This document shows, one piece after another, positions 11,735 to 19,487 of a stretch of DNA of 64,000 nt. This DNA comes from Pseudomonas sp. PDM15 (GTDB taxonomy: Bacteria; Pseudomonadota; Gammaproteobacteria; Pseudomonadales; Pseudomonadaceae). Position numbers and translations under genes: made by a program. The number at the start of each line of letters is the position of its first letter. Position 1 is the first letter of the stretch. The notes beneath the pieces are model-generated. The model was not told where the DNA came from and made no database searches. It saw only the letters and a program-made list of their open reading frames with translations. The stretch covers positions 62,001 through 126,000 of the forward strand of contig NZ_JACVAA010000005.1 of assembly GCF_014851565.1 (NCBI RefSeq), in the 5' to 3' direction.

Positions 11735-12802
11735 TCAAGCCTCCAGGGCGGCGATGGCTTCGGCCAGCTCGCGCCACTCGACCAGCTCCGGCACACCCGG
11801 CTTGCGCGCGCCGAACAACTGCACGACCAACTCGCCATCGGCGTCGAAGGCCTCGTAGCTGGTGATGATGCCGTCGCTGCTGGGCTTGCGCACACGCCAC
11901 AGCTCGACCACGCCCGGGGTTTTCAGGTGCAGGTTGAACTCGGGGTCGAGCACGTTGAACCAGTCACCCATCCAGCGCAGGTTGCTCACGGTACCGGAGT
12001 GGATCTGAATGCAATGCTGGTTGCCGACGAAGACCATGATCGGCACCTGGCGGGCGCCGGCCTCTTCCAGCAGCTTGGGCAGCTCGACGGCGGCCAGCGG
12101 CTCGGCCCACTCGCGACCGGCCAGGCGCAGGGCCTGGGTACGGGCCACATCGTGGCGCTTGAGCATGGCGAAGAAGTGGTGGGTGTCCTTCAGCTCGGCC
12201 CAGTCGGCGCGCAGGGCGGCGGCGTCCACCTCGGCGTCGGCACGCGGGGCCTTGCGCTCGGCCAGCGGCTGCAAGTCCAGTTCGGCGCTCTGCTCGGCGG
12301 CGCGGAAGCGCTCGACCAGCGGCGCCCAAGCCGCCTCCTCGCTCTTGGCGGTGAGGTAGACCTTGTGCACGGCGGTGCCCTGGCGATCAAAGATCTGAAT
12401 GCTGCGCTGCATGCCGCGCTCGGTGTCTTCTGCGACAGCGAAAACGCTGGCCCACTGGGTCATGAACAAGCGCAGGTCGATGTCGGGGGAGACCACCAGG
12501 CCCATGGCGCCGTTGGCCATCACCGATACCTCGCGGTAGTAGCCCTTGCGCTCGTGCACGCAATGCTCGTTGCGGGTCAGCGCCATGATGTAGCCCAACT
12601 CACCCAGTGCCGGCAGCAGCTCGGCCCACTCGGTGCGCAGGCGCACGGCATCCACGCCCAGGCGGCTGGCAGTCAGCTCGGCCTCGCTGACGCCCAGTTT
12701 GGCGGCAGCATCGCGGGCGCGCAGGCCGGACTGTTCGGCGCGCAGGCGCTGCCAGTCCTGGTAAAGCGCGGAGGCATTGGGGGCGGTGATCTGCATGGTC
12801 AT
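11735..12802 (-). CDS. phuS: Cytoplasmic haem-trafficking protein PhuS
   Basis: A 355-residue protein with two repeated HemS domains (about 20-175 and 195-350). His208-His209 in the DTHHFFAML segment correspond to the haem-ligating histidines of P. aeruginosa PhuS, which hands haem to a haem oxygenase. It is the first gene of the leftward operon, just 1 nt before phuT. MTMQITAP gives two adjacent ATG starts; the first is used here. The Fur box upstream implies iron repression. Confidence 0.96.
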   Translation of the reverse strand: MTMQITAPNASALYQDWQRLRAEQSGLRARDAAAKLGVSEAELTASRLGVDAVRLRTEWAELLPALGELGYIMALTRNEHCVHERKGYYREVSVMANGAMGLVVSPDIDLRLFMTQWASVFAVAEDTERGMQRSIQIFDRQGTAVHKVYLTAKSEEAAWAPLVERFRAAEQSAELDLQPLAERKAPRADAEVDAAALRADWAELKDTHHFFAMLKRHDVARTQALRLAGREWAEPLAAVELPKLLEEAGARQVPIMVFVGNQHCIQIHSGTVSNLRWMGDWFNVLDPEFNLHLKTPGVVELWRVRKPSSDGIITSYEAFDADGELVVQLFGARKPGVPELVEWRELAEAIAALEA

Positions 12803-12925
12803 GGTGCTACCTCATTTCGTTGTTTGGCGAGCGAGCCTCCCCTACCCCGTTGCCGGAATGGGGAGATGGCGGCTCGTTCGAGTCGGCGCAGGCTACTCCA
12901 TCGAGAATCAAATTCCAATGCTTGT

Positions 12926-12944
12926 GATAATGATTTGCATTTGA
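12926..12944. promoter_or_regulatory. Fur box in the phuS-phuR divergent region
   Basis: The 19-base site beginning GATAATGAT and continuing TTGCATTTGA matches 13 of 19 positions of the Fur consensus GATAATGATAATCATTATC. It lies 124 nt upstream of phuS and 71 nt upstream of phuR, the expected place to repress both transcripts when iron is sufficient. No other box was found in this 213-base gap. Confidence 0.75.
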
Positions 12945-13015
12945 GAAGAAGAATCTATTACCGTGCTGCCCGCCAAATTCACTGGCCACCAAGAGCCACT
13001 AGCGGGAGTAATGTC

Positions 13016-15319
13016 ATGTCCACCCCACCCTTCGCCTTGCGCCCATGGATGGCGCTGTTGCTGCTCAGCCCCTCGCTGGCATTCGCACAGGCCACGGACA
13101 GCGCCACCGAGCTCGCCCCCACCCAGGTCACCGGCAACGCCGTGCAGGAAGAGCTGCCGACCACCACCAAGACCGACGCCAAGACCCTGGAGCAGCGCCA
13201 GATCCGCAGCTTCGACGACCTCGGCCGACGCTCCGAACCCGGCGTGAACTACAGCCGCACCAGCGAGAGCATCAACATCCGCGGCCTGGATCGCGACCGC
13301 GTGCTGACCACCATCGACGGCATCCGCGTACCGTGGATGACCGATGGCGCACGTAGCCAGGGCCCGACCGGCGGCGCCCAGGGCGGCCTCGACTCGATCG
13401 ATTTCAACGGCCTGTCTTCGGTGGACATCGTGCGCGGCGCCAACTCCAGCCTGGTCGGCTCCGGCGCCCTGGGCGGCGCAGTGCAGCTGTTCACTCTCAA
13501 TCCGGAGGACCTGCTGGGTGAAGGCAAGGACTTCGGCAGCCTGGCCAAGACCGACTACGACAGTGCCGACCACAGCTGGGGACTGAACGGCGCCATCGCC
13601 GGCCGCTACCAGGACACCTCCTGGCTGCTGCAAGCCGGCCAGCGTCGCGGCAACGAACTGGAAAGTGGCGGCGACGACAATACCTACGGCACCAGCCGCA
13701 CCGAGGCCAACCCGGCAGACACCGAGCAGCAGAGCCTGCTGGTCAAGCTGCAACAACGCTTCGATGGCGGCCACAAGGTCGGCTTCACCGGCGAGCTCTT
13801 CGAGCGCGAGAACGACATCGACAGCCGCACCAACCAGGGCACTACCTACCTGCTCGGCGAGAACGGCACCGAAGAGAACAACAAGCGCCAGCGCCTGTCC
13901 GTCGACTACGCCTTCCAGGCCGAGAACGGCGACGGCCTGATCGACAGCGCCAACGCCATCGCCTACTGGCAGAAGCTGCGCCGCCATGACGACCAGAGTG
14001 GCATCCGCACCGTCACCGACGGCCGTGCGGCCATCCCGGACTTCCTGTTCTTCGGCCTGCCGGGCAATCCCTACAAGTACCCGGCCGGCGCGTTCGGCCG
14101 CGACAACCAGATCGAGAAGGAGCTGTATGGCGTCTCCGGCGATGTCGGCAAGGCATTCGAGATCGCCGGCCTGCCGAACAGGCTGACGCTGGGCGGCGAG
14201 CTGTACCAGATCAACACCGAGCAGGTCTCCGAGGGCTATGACAACTGCCCGGGCTTCACCATCGACCCGAGCCACCCGATGTACATGGGACCGGCCGCCT
14301 GCGATTTCCTGCACACCAACCAGGCCGACATGCCCAAGGTCGAAGGCACCCAGTGGGCGCTCTACGCCACCGACGAGATCAGCTTCGCCGATGGCCGCGT
14401 CAAGTTGACCCCCGGACTGCGCTACGACCACTACAAGCAGGACCCGAAGGCTACCAGCGACTTCGACAACAACATCAACCCGGCCAACGACCAGACGCTG
14501 GAAGCGAGCAAGGACCACAAGCTGTCCGGCAGCCTGCTGGCTACCTGGCAGGTGGCCGACGAAGCCATGCTGTATGCCCAGTGGGCCCAGGGCTTCAAGG
14601 CACCGGACGCCACCCAGCTGTACATGAACTACGGCGCCGAAGGCAGCTACCTGCGCCTGGGCAACTCAGACCTCAAACCGGAAGAGAGCACCGGCTACGA
14701 GATCGGCGCGCAGCTGGGCAATGAGAAGTTCGGTGGCTTGGTCAGCCTGTTCGACAACCATTACAAGAACTTCATCGACGACGACGTGGTGATGGATGCC
14801 GCCGACCTGGCAGCCGTAGGCCTCAGTGCCGCCGACTACCCGATGGGCGTGACCCGCACCGAGAACCGCGCCAAGGTACAGATCTACGGCGCCGAGTTGG
14901 CCGCCCACTGGGAGTTAGTACCGCACTGGAAAGTCTGGGGTTCGGTGGCCTGGGCCAATGGCGAAGATCGTGAAACCAACCAGCGCCTCAGCTCTGTGGC
15001 CCCGATCACCAGCCTGCTGGGCCTGAGCTACGAGCGCGACCAGTACGGTGCCGATCTGATGCTGCGGGCCGCCGCGGCCCGAGACAAGGTGGAGAACGAC
15101 AGTGACTTCGAGGCCCCCGGCTATGGCGTGGTCGACATGACCGGCTGGTGGCAACCCGCCGAGCTGAAAGGCATGAAGCTGCAGGCTGGCCTGTTCAACG
15201 CCCTCGACAAGAAGTACTGGAACGCGCTGAACGTGCCCACCGGCCCCCTGGTGCAACCGGACGACTACTACAGCGAAGTCGGACGCAACTTCCGCGTCTC
15301 CGCTTCCTGGCAGTACTGA
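13016..15319 (+). CDS. phuR: TonB-dependent haem receptor PhuR
   Basis: A 767-residue outer-membrane receptor. The signal peptide ends at AFAQA near residue 25, followed by the plug domain (NIRGLDRDRVLTTIDGIRVP; VDIVRGANSSLVGSGALGGAV) and a 22-strand barrel finishing in the C-terminal WQY. The haem-receptor box appears as FKAP and NSDLKPE, variants of FRAP/NPNL, flanking a tyrosine-rich loop (LYMNYGAEGSYLRLG) that could hold the haem-ligating Tyr. ATG at 13016 has GGGAG 7 nt upstream; an overlapping ATG at 13011 is out of frame. It is divergent from phuSTUVW and Fur-controlled. Confidence 0.96.
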   Translation: MSTPPFALRPWMALLLLSPSLAFAQATDSATELAPTQVTGNAVQEELPTTTKTDAKTLEQRQIRSFDDLGRRSEPGVNYSRTSESINIRGLDRDRVLTTIDGIRVPWMTDGARSQGPTGGAQGGLDSIDFNGLSSVDIVRGANSSLVGSGALGGAVQLFTLNPEDLLGEGKDFGSLAKTDYDSADHSWGLNGAIAGRYQDTSWLLQAGQRRGNELESGGDDNTYGTSRTEANPADTEQQSLLVKLQQRFDGGHKVGFTGELFERENDIDSRTNQGTTYLLGENGTEENNKRQRLSVDYAFQAENGDGLIDSANAIAYWQKLRRHDDQSGIRTVTDGRAAIPDFLFFGLPGNPYKYPAGAFGRDNQIEKELYGVSGDVGKAFEIAGLPNRLTLGGELYQINTEQVSEGYDNCPGFTIDPSHPMYMGPAACDFLHTNQADMPKVEGTQWALYATDEISFADGRVKLTPGLRYDHYKQDPKATSDFDNNINPANDQTLEASKDHKLSGSLLATWQVADEAMLYAQWAQGFKAPDATQLYMNYGAEGSYLRLGNSDLKPEESTGYEIGAQLGNEKFGGLVSLFDNHYKNFIDDDVVMDAADLAAVGLSAADYPMGVTRTENRAKVQIYGAELAAHWELVPHWKVWGSVAWANGEDRETNQRLSSVAPITSLLGLSYERDQYGADLMLRAAAARDKVENDSDFEAPGYGVVDMTGWWQPAELKGMKLQAGLFNALDKKYWNALNVPTGPLVQPDDYYSEVGRNFRVSASWQY

Positions 15320-15401
15320 GTTCAACTTCGCGCAAGGACGCGCGCCCTACCCCATCGCCACGCCCATGCGGGATAATCCCCGCCTCGGCGTGGAGATTCC
15401 C

Positions 15402-15722
15402 ATGATTCATCTGTGCGCCCCGGGTGAGCTGGTCGAAGGCCAGAGCCGGGGCTTTGTCATTCAGGGTCGCAAGTTGCTGGCGGTACGCCGCGACGGCCAG
15501 GCCCACGTCTACCTGAACAACTGCCCGCATCGCGACCTGACGCTGGAATGGCGCGCGGACGACTTCCTCGATGCCAGTGGCAGCATGATCCAGTGCGCTC
15601 ACCATGGCGCGCTGTTCCTGATCGAGAACGGCGAGTGCGTCACCGGCCCCTGCGCCGGGCAGTCACTGCGCAAGGTCGATTGCAGGGAAGACGGCGACGC
15701 CATTTGGGTCGAGCCGGCCTAG
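15402..15722 (+). CDS. Small Rieske [2Fe-2S] protein
   Basis: A 106-residue stand-alone Rieske domain. Cluster ligands are Cys41 and His43 (CPH) and Cys65 and His68 (CAHH), spaced as in ferredoxin-like Rieske proteins. No catalytic domain, membrane anchor or signal peptide is present. GGAG is 6 nt before the chosen ATG, so the upstream ATG at 15366 was rejected. The stop TAG overlaps the convergent sfsA stop within a single CTAG. The redox partner is unknown; its place just after phuR could be chance. Confidence 0.9.
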   Translation: MIHLCAPGELVEGQSRGFVIQGRKLLAVRRDGQAHVYLNNCPHRDLTLEWRADDFLDASGSMIQCAHHGALFLIENGECVTGPCAGQSLRKVDCREDGDAIWVEPA

Positions 15723-16426
15723 GCCAATACCTCCAGTCGGCGCAGCAGGCGCACTTCCTCGGGGTCTACCGCGGCGCCATAGGCCAGCACCTCCACACCC
15801 GCCGCGCGCGCCTCGCGCAGGCCCGCCGCATAGGCCGGGTCGATCTCCTCGGCGGCGCGCACCGCCTCGATGCCGGACAGGTTCACGCAGTACAGCAGCA
15901 CCGCCCGCACACCCTGCCTGGCCAGTGCAGCCAGCTCACGCAGGTGCTTGGCGCCACGCTCGGTCACCGCATCGGGGAAGGCAGCCACCGTGGAGTCGGC
16001 GAAGCCCAGGGTCACGCTCTTCACCTCAAGGAACAGCGAGCCGGACAGGTAGTCCAGGCGGAAGTCGGCGCGGCTGCCTTCGCTGCCGTAGACCACCTCG
16101 CGCTTGAGGCCGGTGAAGCCGGCCAGCTCGCTGATGATGCCGGCGCGCAGAGCCTCTTCGACCAGGGCGTTGGCGCGACCGGTGTTGAGGCAGGCCAGCC
16201 GCCCGTGCGGCGTCTCGCCCAGTTCCCAGGTACCCGGCAGCTTGCGCTTGGGGTCGTTGGAACGGCTGAACCAGACACGGCAGCCCTCGCTCAGGCAGTT
16301 GAGCATGGAGCCGGTGTTGGGGCAGTGGATGGTCAGCGCCTCGCCGCTGCTCGTCTCGATATCGGCGAGGAAGCGCTTGTAGCGGCGCAGCAGGCGCCCC
16401 TCTTCCAGCGGCGGATCAAAGCGCAT
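15719..16426 (-). CDS. sfsA: SfsA family DNA/RNA nuclease protein
   Basis: A 235-residue SfsA protein. Recognisable stretches are the N-terminal OB-like region ([24 protein letters not shown]) and the nuclease-like core ([19 protein letters not shown] with the D-ExK pattern). E. coli SfsA was named as a sugar-fermentation stimulator but its biochemistry is unclear; nuclease activity has been suggested. It overlaps the aminotransferase by 11 nt upstream, so they are probably cotranscribed. P. aeruginosa carries it in the same setting. Confidence 0.92.
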   Translation of the reverse strand: MRFDPPLEEGRLLRRYKRFLADIETSSGEALTIHCPNTGSMLNCLSEGCRVWFSRSNDPKRKLPGTWELGETPHGRLACLNTGRANALVEEALRAGIISELAGFTGLKREVVYGSEGSRADFRLDYLSGSLFLEVKSVTLGFADSTVAAFPDAVTERGAKHLRELAALARQGVRAVLLYCVNLSGIEAVRAAEEIDPAYAAGLREARAAGVEVLAYGAAVDPEEVRLLRRLEVLA

Positions 16427-17597
16427 CGGGATTCCATGTATTCAGGCCGCGGGCGATGCGTTCCACCGCCTGCTGCAGGCGCTCGACATTCTGCGTGTAG
16501 GCGAAGCGCACGTGGTGGCCGGCCAGGTGACGGCCGAAGTCCAGGCCCGGAGTGAAGGCCACGTGCTCGGTCTCGATGAAGTGCCGGCAGAAGGCGAAGG
16601 CGTCGCCGCCGAAGCTCGAAATATCCGCATATAAATAGAAGGCCCCTTCGGGCTCCACGGCGATGCGGAAGCCCAGCTCGCGCAGGGCCGGCAACAGGTA
16701 GTCACGGCGGCGCTGGAACTCGTGGCGGCGCTCCTCGAAGATCGCCAGGGTCGCCGGCTCGAAGCAGGCCAGGGCGGCATGCTGGGCCATGCTTGGCGCG
16801 CTGATATAGAGGTTCTGCGCCAGCTTCTCCAGCTCCGGCACCGCGTTGCTCGGCGCCACCAGCCAGCCCAGGCGCCAGCCGGTCATGCCGAAGTACTTGG
16901 AGAAGCTGTTGAGGACGAAGGCATCGTCGTCCACCTCCAGCACACTGGCCGCCTCACAGCCGTAGGTCAGGCCGTGGTAGATCTCGTCCACCACCAGATG
17001 CCCACCGCGCTGTTTGAGCGTGCTCGCCAGCGCGGCCAGCTCATCCTTGTGCAGCAGGGTGCCGGTGGGGTTGGCCGGCGAGGCGACCAGGGCGCCGACG
17101 CTGTCGCCATCCCAGTGCCGCTCCACCAGCTGCGGGGTGAGCTGGTAGCGACTCTCGGGGCCGACCGGCACCAGCTGCGCGGCACCTTCGACCAGACGCA
17201 GGAAGTGACGATTGCAGGGGTAGCCGGGGTCGGCCAGCAGCCAGTGCTTGCCCGGATCGACCAAGAGGCTTGCGGCCAGCAGCAGCGCGCCAGAACCGCC
17301 GGGAGTAATCAGCACGCGTTCGGGGTCGATATCCACACCATAGCGGCTGGCGTAGAAAGCCGAGATGGCCTGGCGCAACTGCGGGATGCCGCGCGCCGCG
17401 GTGTAGCGGGTATGGCCGGCAGCCAACGCGGCCTGGCCGGCGCGCACGATGGGCTCGGCGGTGGTGAAGTCCGGCTCGCCGATCTCCAGATGGATGACGT
17501 CATGGCCGGCGGCTTGCAGTTCGTTGGCCCGCGCCAGCAACGCCATGACATGGAAAGGTTCGATGGCGCGACTGCGCGCACTGAAGGGCTGGGCCAT
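16416..17597 (-). CDS. Pyridoxal-phosphate aminotransferase, class I
   Basis: A 393-residue fold-type I aminotransferase. The PLP lysine is in [15 protein letters not shown], with Asn and Asp/Tyr cofactor contacts in ASPANPTGT and VVDEIYHGL, and the closing Arg in [10 protein letters not shown]. It resembles aspartate/aromatic transaminases encoded before dksA in P. aeruginosa; the amino-acid substrate cannot be assigned. AGGAAGG stands before the ATG at 17597. It is divergent from dksA and shares a transcript with sfsA. Confidence 0.92.
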   Translation of the reverse strand: MAQPFSARSRAIEPFHVMALLARANELQAAGHDVIHLEIGEPDFTTAEPIVRAGQAALAAGHTRYTAARGIPQLRQAISAFYASRYGVDIDPERVLITPGGSGALLLAASLLVDPGKHWLLADPGYPCNRHFLRLVEGAAQLVPVGPESRYQLTPQLVERHWDGDSVGALVASPANPTGTLLHKDELAALASTLKQRGGHLVVDEIYHGLTYGCEAASVLEVDDDAFVLNSFSKYFGMTGWRLGWLVAPSNAVPELEKLAQNLYISAPSMAQHAALACFEPATLAIFEERRHEFQRRRDYLLPALRELGFRIAVEPEGAFYLYADISSFGGDAFAFCRHFIETEHVAFTPGLDFGRHLAGHHVRFAYTQNVERLQQAVERIARGLNTWNPDAL

Positions 17598-17793
17598 TGG
17601 CCTTCCTTTATTAAGGAAAAGGGGGGATTCTAACCAACTGCCCACGCTGCCAGTAAGAAGCGTGACAACCGGGAGTAGCTTCGCCGGAATCGATCTGGTA
17701 AGTTCGCCCGCTTGCAGCCGCAGGCCCGGTGTCCGAGCCGGCAAAGGAACAGATCCTGCGCAATGGATCAGAGAGAGTGAGAGGCGGTCATCC

Positions 17794-18237
17794 ATGCCCA
17801 CCAAAGCAAAACAGAACGGCAACCAGCTGATTCGTGGCTTCGAACCCTACAAAGAGAAGAAGGGCGAGGAGTACATGAGCGATCCGATGCGTGCTCACTT
17901 CACCAGCATTCTCAACAAGTGGAAGCTGGAGCTGATGCAGGAAGTGGATCGCACCGTGCACCACATGCAGGACGAAGCCGCCAACTTCCCGGACCCGGCC
18001 GATCGCGCCAGCCAGGAAGAAGAGTTCAGCCTCGAACTGCGCGCCCGTGATCGCGAGCGCAAGCTGATCAAGAAGATCGACGAGACCCTGCAGCTGATCG
18101 AAGACAACGATTACGGCTGGTGTGATTCCTGCGGCGTGGAGATCGGCATCCGCCGCCTCGAAGCCCGCCCGACCGCGACCCTGTGCATCGACTGCAAGAC
18201 GCTGGCGGAAATCAAGGAAAAGCAGATCGGTTCCTGA
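17794..18237 (+). CDS. dksA: RNA polymerase-binding transcription factor DksA
   Basis: A 147-residue DksA. The coiled-coil tip acidic motif is D67-x-x-D70-x-A72 (DPADRA) and the zinc finger has Cys110, Cys113, Cys131 and Cys134. It enters the polymerase secondary channel and acts with ppGpp to repress stable RNA and activate amino-acid genes. The ATG at 17794 is preferred over upstream in-frame codons because MPTKAKQNG is the family start. gluQRS follows, as in most gammaproteobacteria. Confidence 0.98.
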   Translation: MPTKAKQNGNQLIRGFEPYKEKKGEEYMSDPMRAHFTSILNKWKLELMQEVDRTVHHMQDEAANFPDPADRASQEEEFSLELRARDRERKLIKKIDETLQLIEDNDYGWCDSCGVEIGIRRLEARPTATLCIDCKTLAEIKEKQIGS

Positions 18238-18243
18238 TTCCGG

Positions 18244-18265
18244 ACGGGGCGCTAAGGCGCCCCGT
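18244..18265 (+). terminator. Probable terminator between dksA and gluQRS
   Basis: A 9-bp perfect stem ACGGGGCGC/GCGCCCCGT with a 4-base loop starts 6 nt after the dksA stop. The T-tract after it is poor, so read-through into gluQRS is likely. Confidence 0.55.
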
Positions 18266-18328
18266 TGCATTTCCGGCTACCGATAAGCGGGCTGGCGCCG
18301 CAAGGCTCCAGCCGATAGCCTCCCGCCC

Positions 18329-19216
18329 ATGAAAGACTCCTCCTATATCGGGCGCTTCGCCCCCACGCCCAGTGGCTACCTGCACTTCGGCTCGCTGGTC
18401 GCGGCCCTCGCCTCCTACCTGGACGCACGCAGTGTCGGCGGCCAGTGGCTGCTGCGCATGGAAGACCTCGATCCACCGCGCGAGGTGCCCGGCGCCCAGG
18501 ACGCGATCCTGCGTAGCCTGGAGCTGTACGGCTTCGAGTGGGACGGCGAACAGGTGCGACAGAGCGAGCGGCACCACGAATACGCCGCGCTGATCGAGCG
18601 CCTGTTCAGCCAGGGCCTGGCCTACGCCTGCACCTGCTCACGCAAGCAGCTGGAAGGTTCGGGCGGCATCTACCCCGGCACCTGCCGCAACGCCGGCCAT
18701 GCCGACTTTGAGTCCGCCATCCGCCTGCGCGTGCCGGAGCTGGAGTACCGCTTCACCGACCGCGTGCAGGGCGAGTTCCGCCAGCACCTGGGCCGTGAGG
18801 TCGGCGACTTCGTCATTCGGCGTAAGGATGGCCTGTTCGCCTACCAGCTGGCCGTGGTGCTGGACGATGCCTGGCAGGGCGTGACCGACGTGGTGCGCGG
18901 CGCCGACCTGCTCGACTCCACGCCGCGCCAGCTGTACCTGCAGGAGCTGCTCGGCCTGCCACAACCGCGCTACCTGCACGTGCCGCTGATCATCCAGCCG
19001 GATGGCCACAAGCTGGGCAAGAGCTACCGCTCGCCACCGCTGCCGGCCGACCAGGCGCCACCACTGCTGACCCGCGCCCTGCGCGCGCTCGGCCAGCAGC
19101 CACCGGCCGAGCTGGCCGGTGCCACGCCGCACGAGGTACTGGCCTGGGGCATCGCCCACTGGGACGCCACGCGAATTCCGCGCAGCCGGACCTTGGCGGA
19201 AGCCCAGCTACGCTGA
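18329..19216 (+). CDS. gluQRS: Glutamyl-Q tRNA(Asp) synthetase
   Basis: A 295-residue paralogue of the glutamyl-tRNA synthetase catalytic domain that charges queuosine of tRNA-Asp. HIGH-like box PTPSGYLHFGS (13-22), zinc-site Cys pair CTCS and the downstream YPGTC, and KLGKS in place of KMSKS are visible; no anticodon-binding domain is present, as expected for this family. It follows dksA with a weak terminator between. Confidence 0.95.
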   Translation: MKDSSYIGRFAPTPSGYLHFGSLVAALASYLDARSVGGQWLLRMEDLDPPREVPGAQDAILRSLELYGFEWDGEQVRQSERHHEYAALIERLFSQGLAYACTCSRKQLEGSGGIYPGTCRNAGHADFESAIRLRVPELEYRFTDRVQGEFRQHLGREVGDFVIRRKDGLFAYQLAVVLDDAWQGVTDVVRGADLLDSTPRQLYLQELLGLPQPRYLHVPLIIQPDGHKLGKSYRSPPLPADQAPPLLTRALRALGQQPPAELAGATPHEVLAWGIAHWDATRIPRSRTLAEAQLR

Positions 19217-19310
19217 CTGAACAGGTCAGACGCGTTCACCAATGGGGCCAGCGGCTTCCCCGCCATCGCGCGCTCCCGTACCATCCGGTCATTCCGTACG
19301 GACCCGACCT

Positions 19311-19487
19311 ATGTACATCTACCGACTGGTACTGATCCTGGTGGTGGGCATCTACCTGTTCTCCCCCGCCATCATGGACTGGTGGATCGATCCCAATGGC
19401 GCCTGGTACAGGCCGTACCTGCTGTGGCTGATCCTCATCGTCGTCACCCTGATACTGCAGAGCCAGCGCGATGCCGACGAGCTTTGA
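19311..19487 (+). CDS. cbrX: CbrX, small membrane protein upstream of CbrA
   Basis: A 58-residue protein with two hydrophobic helices (about 3-22 and 35-52) separated by a short WWIDPNGAWYRP loop. Its position directly before cbrA, with a 17-nt overlap of the two frames (cbrA ATG at 19471, cbrX TGA at 19485-19487), matches cbrX described in P. putida and P. fluorescens, where it is cotranscribed with cbrAB. No signal peptide is evident beyond the first helix. Translation of cbrA is probably coupled to it. Confidence 0.85.
   Translation: MYIYRLVLILVVGIYLFSPAIMDWWIDPNGAWYRPYLLWLILIVVTLILQSQRDADEL

Noticed and set aside
12908-14518. A 536-codon open frame opposite phuR
   Set aside because: phuR has signal peptide, plug and barrel features; the antisense frame has none.
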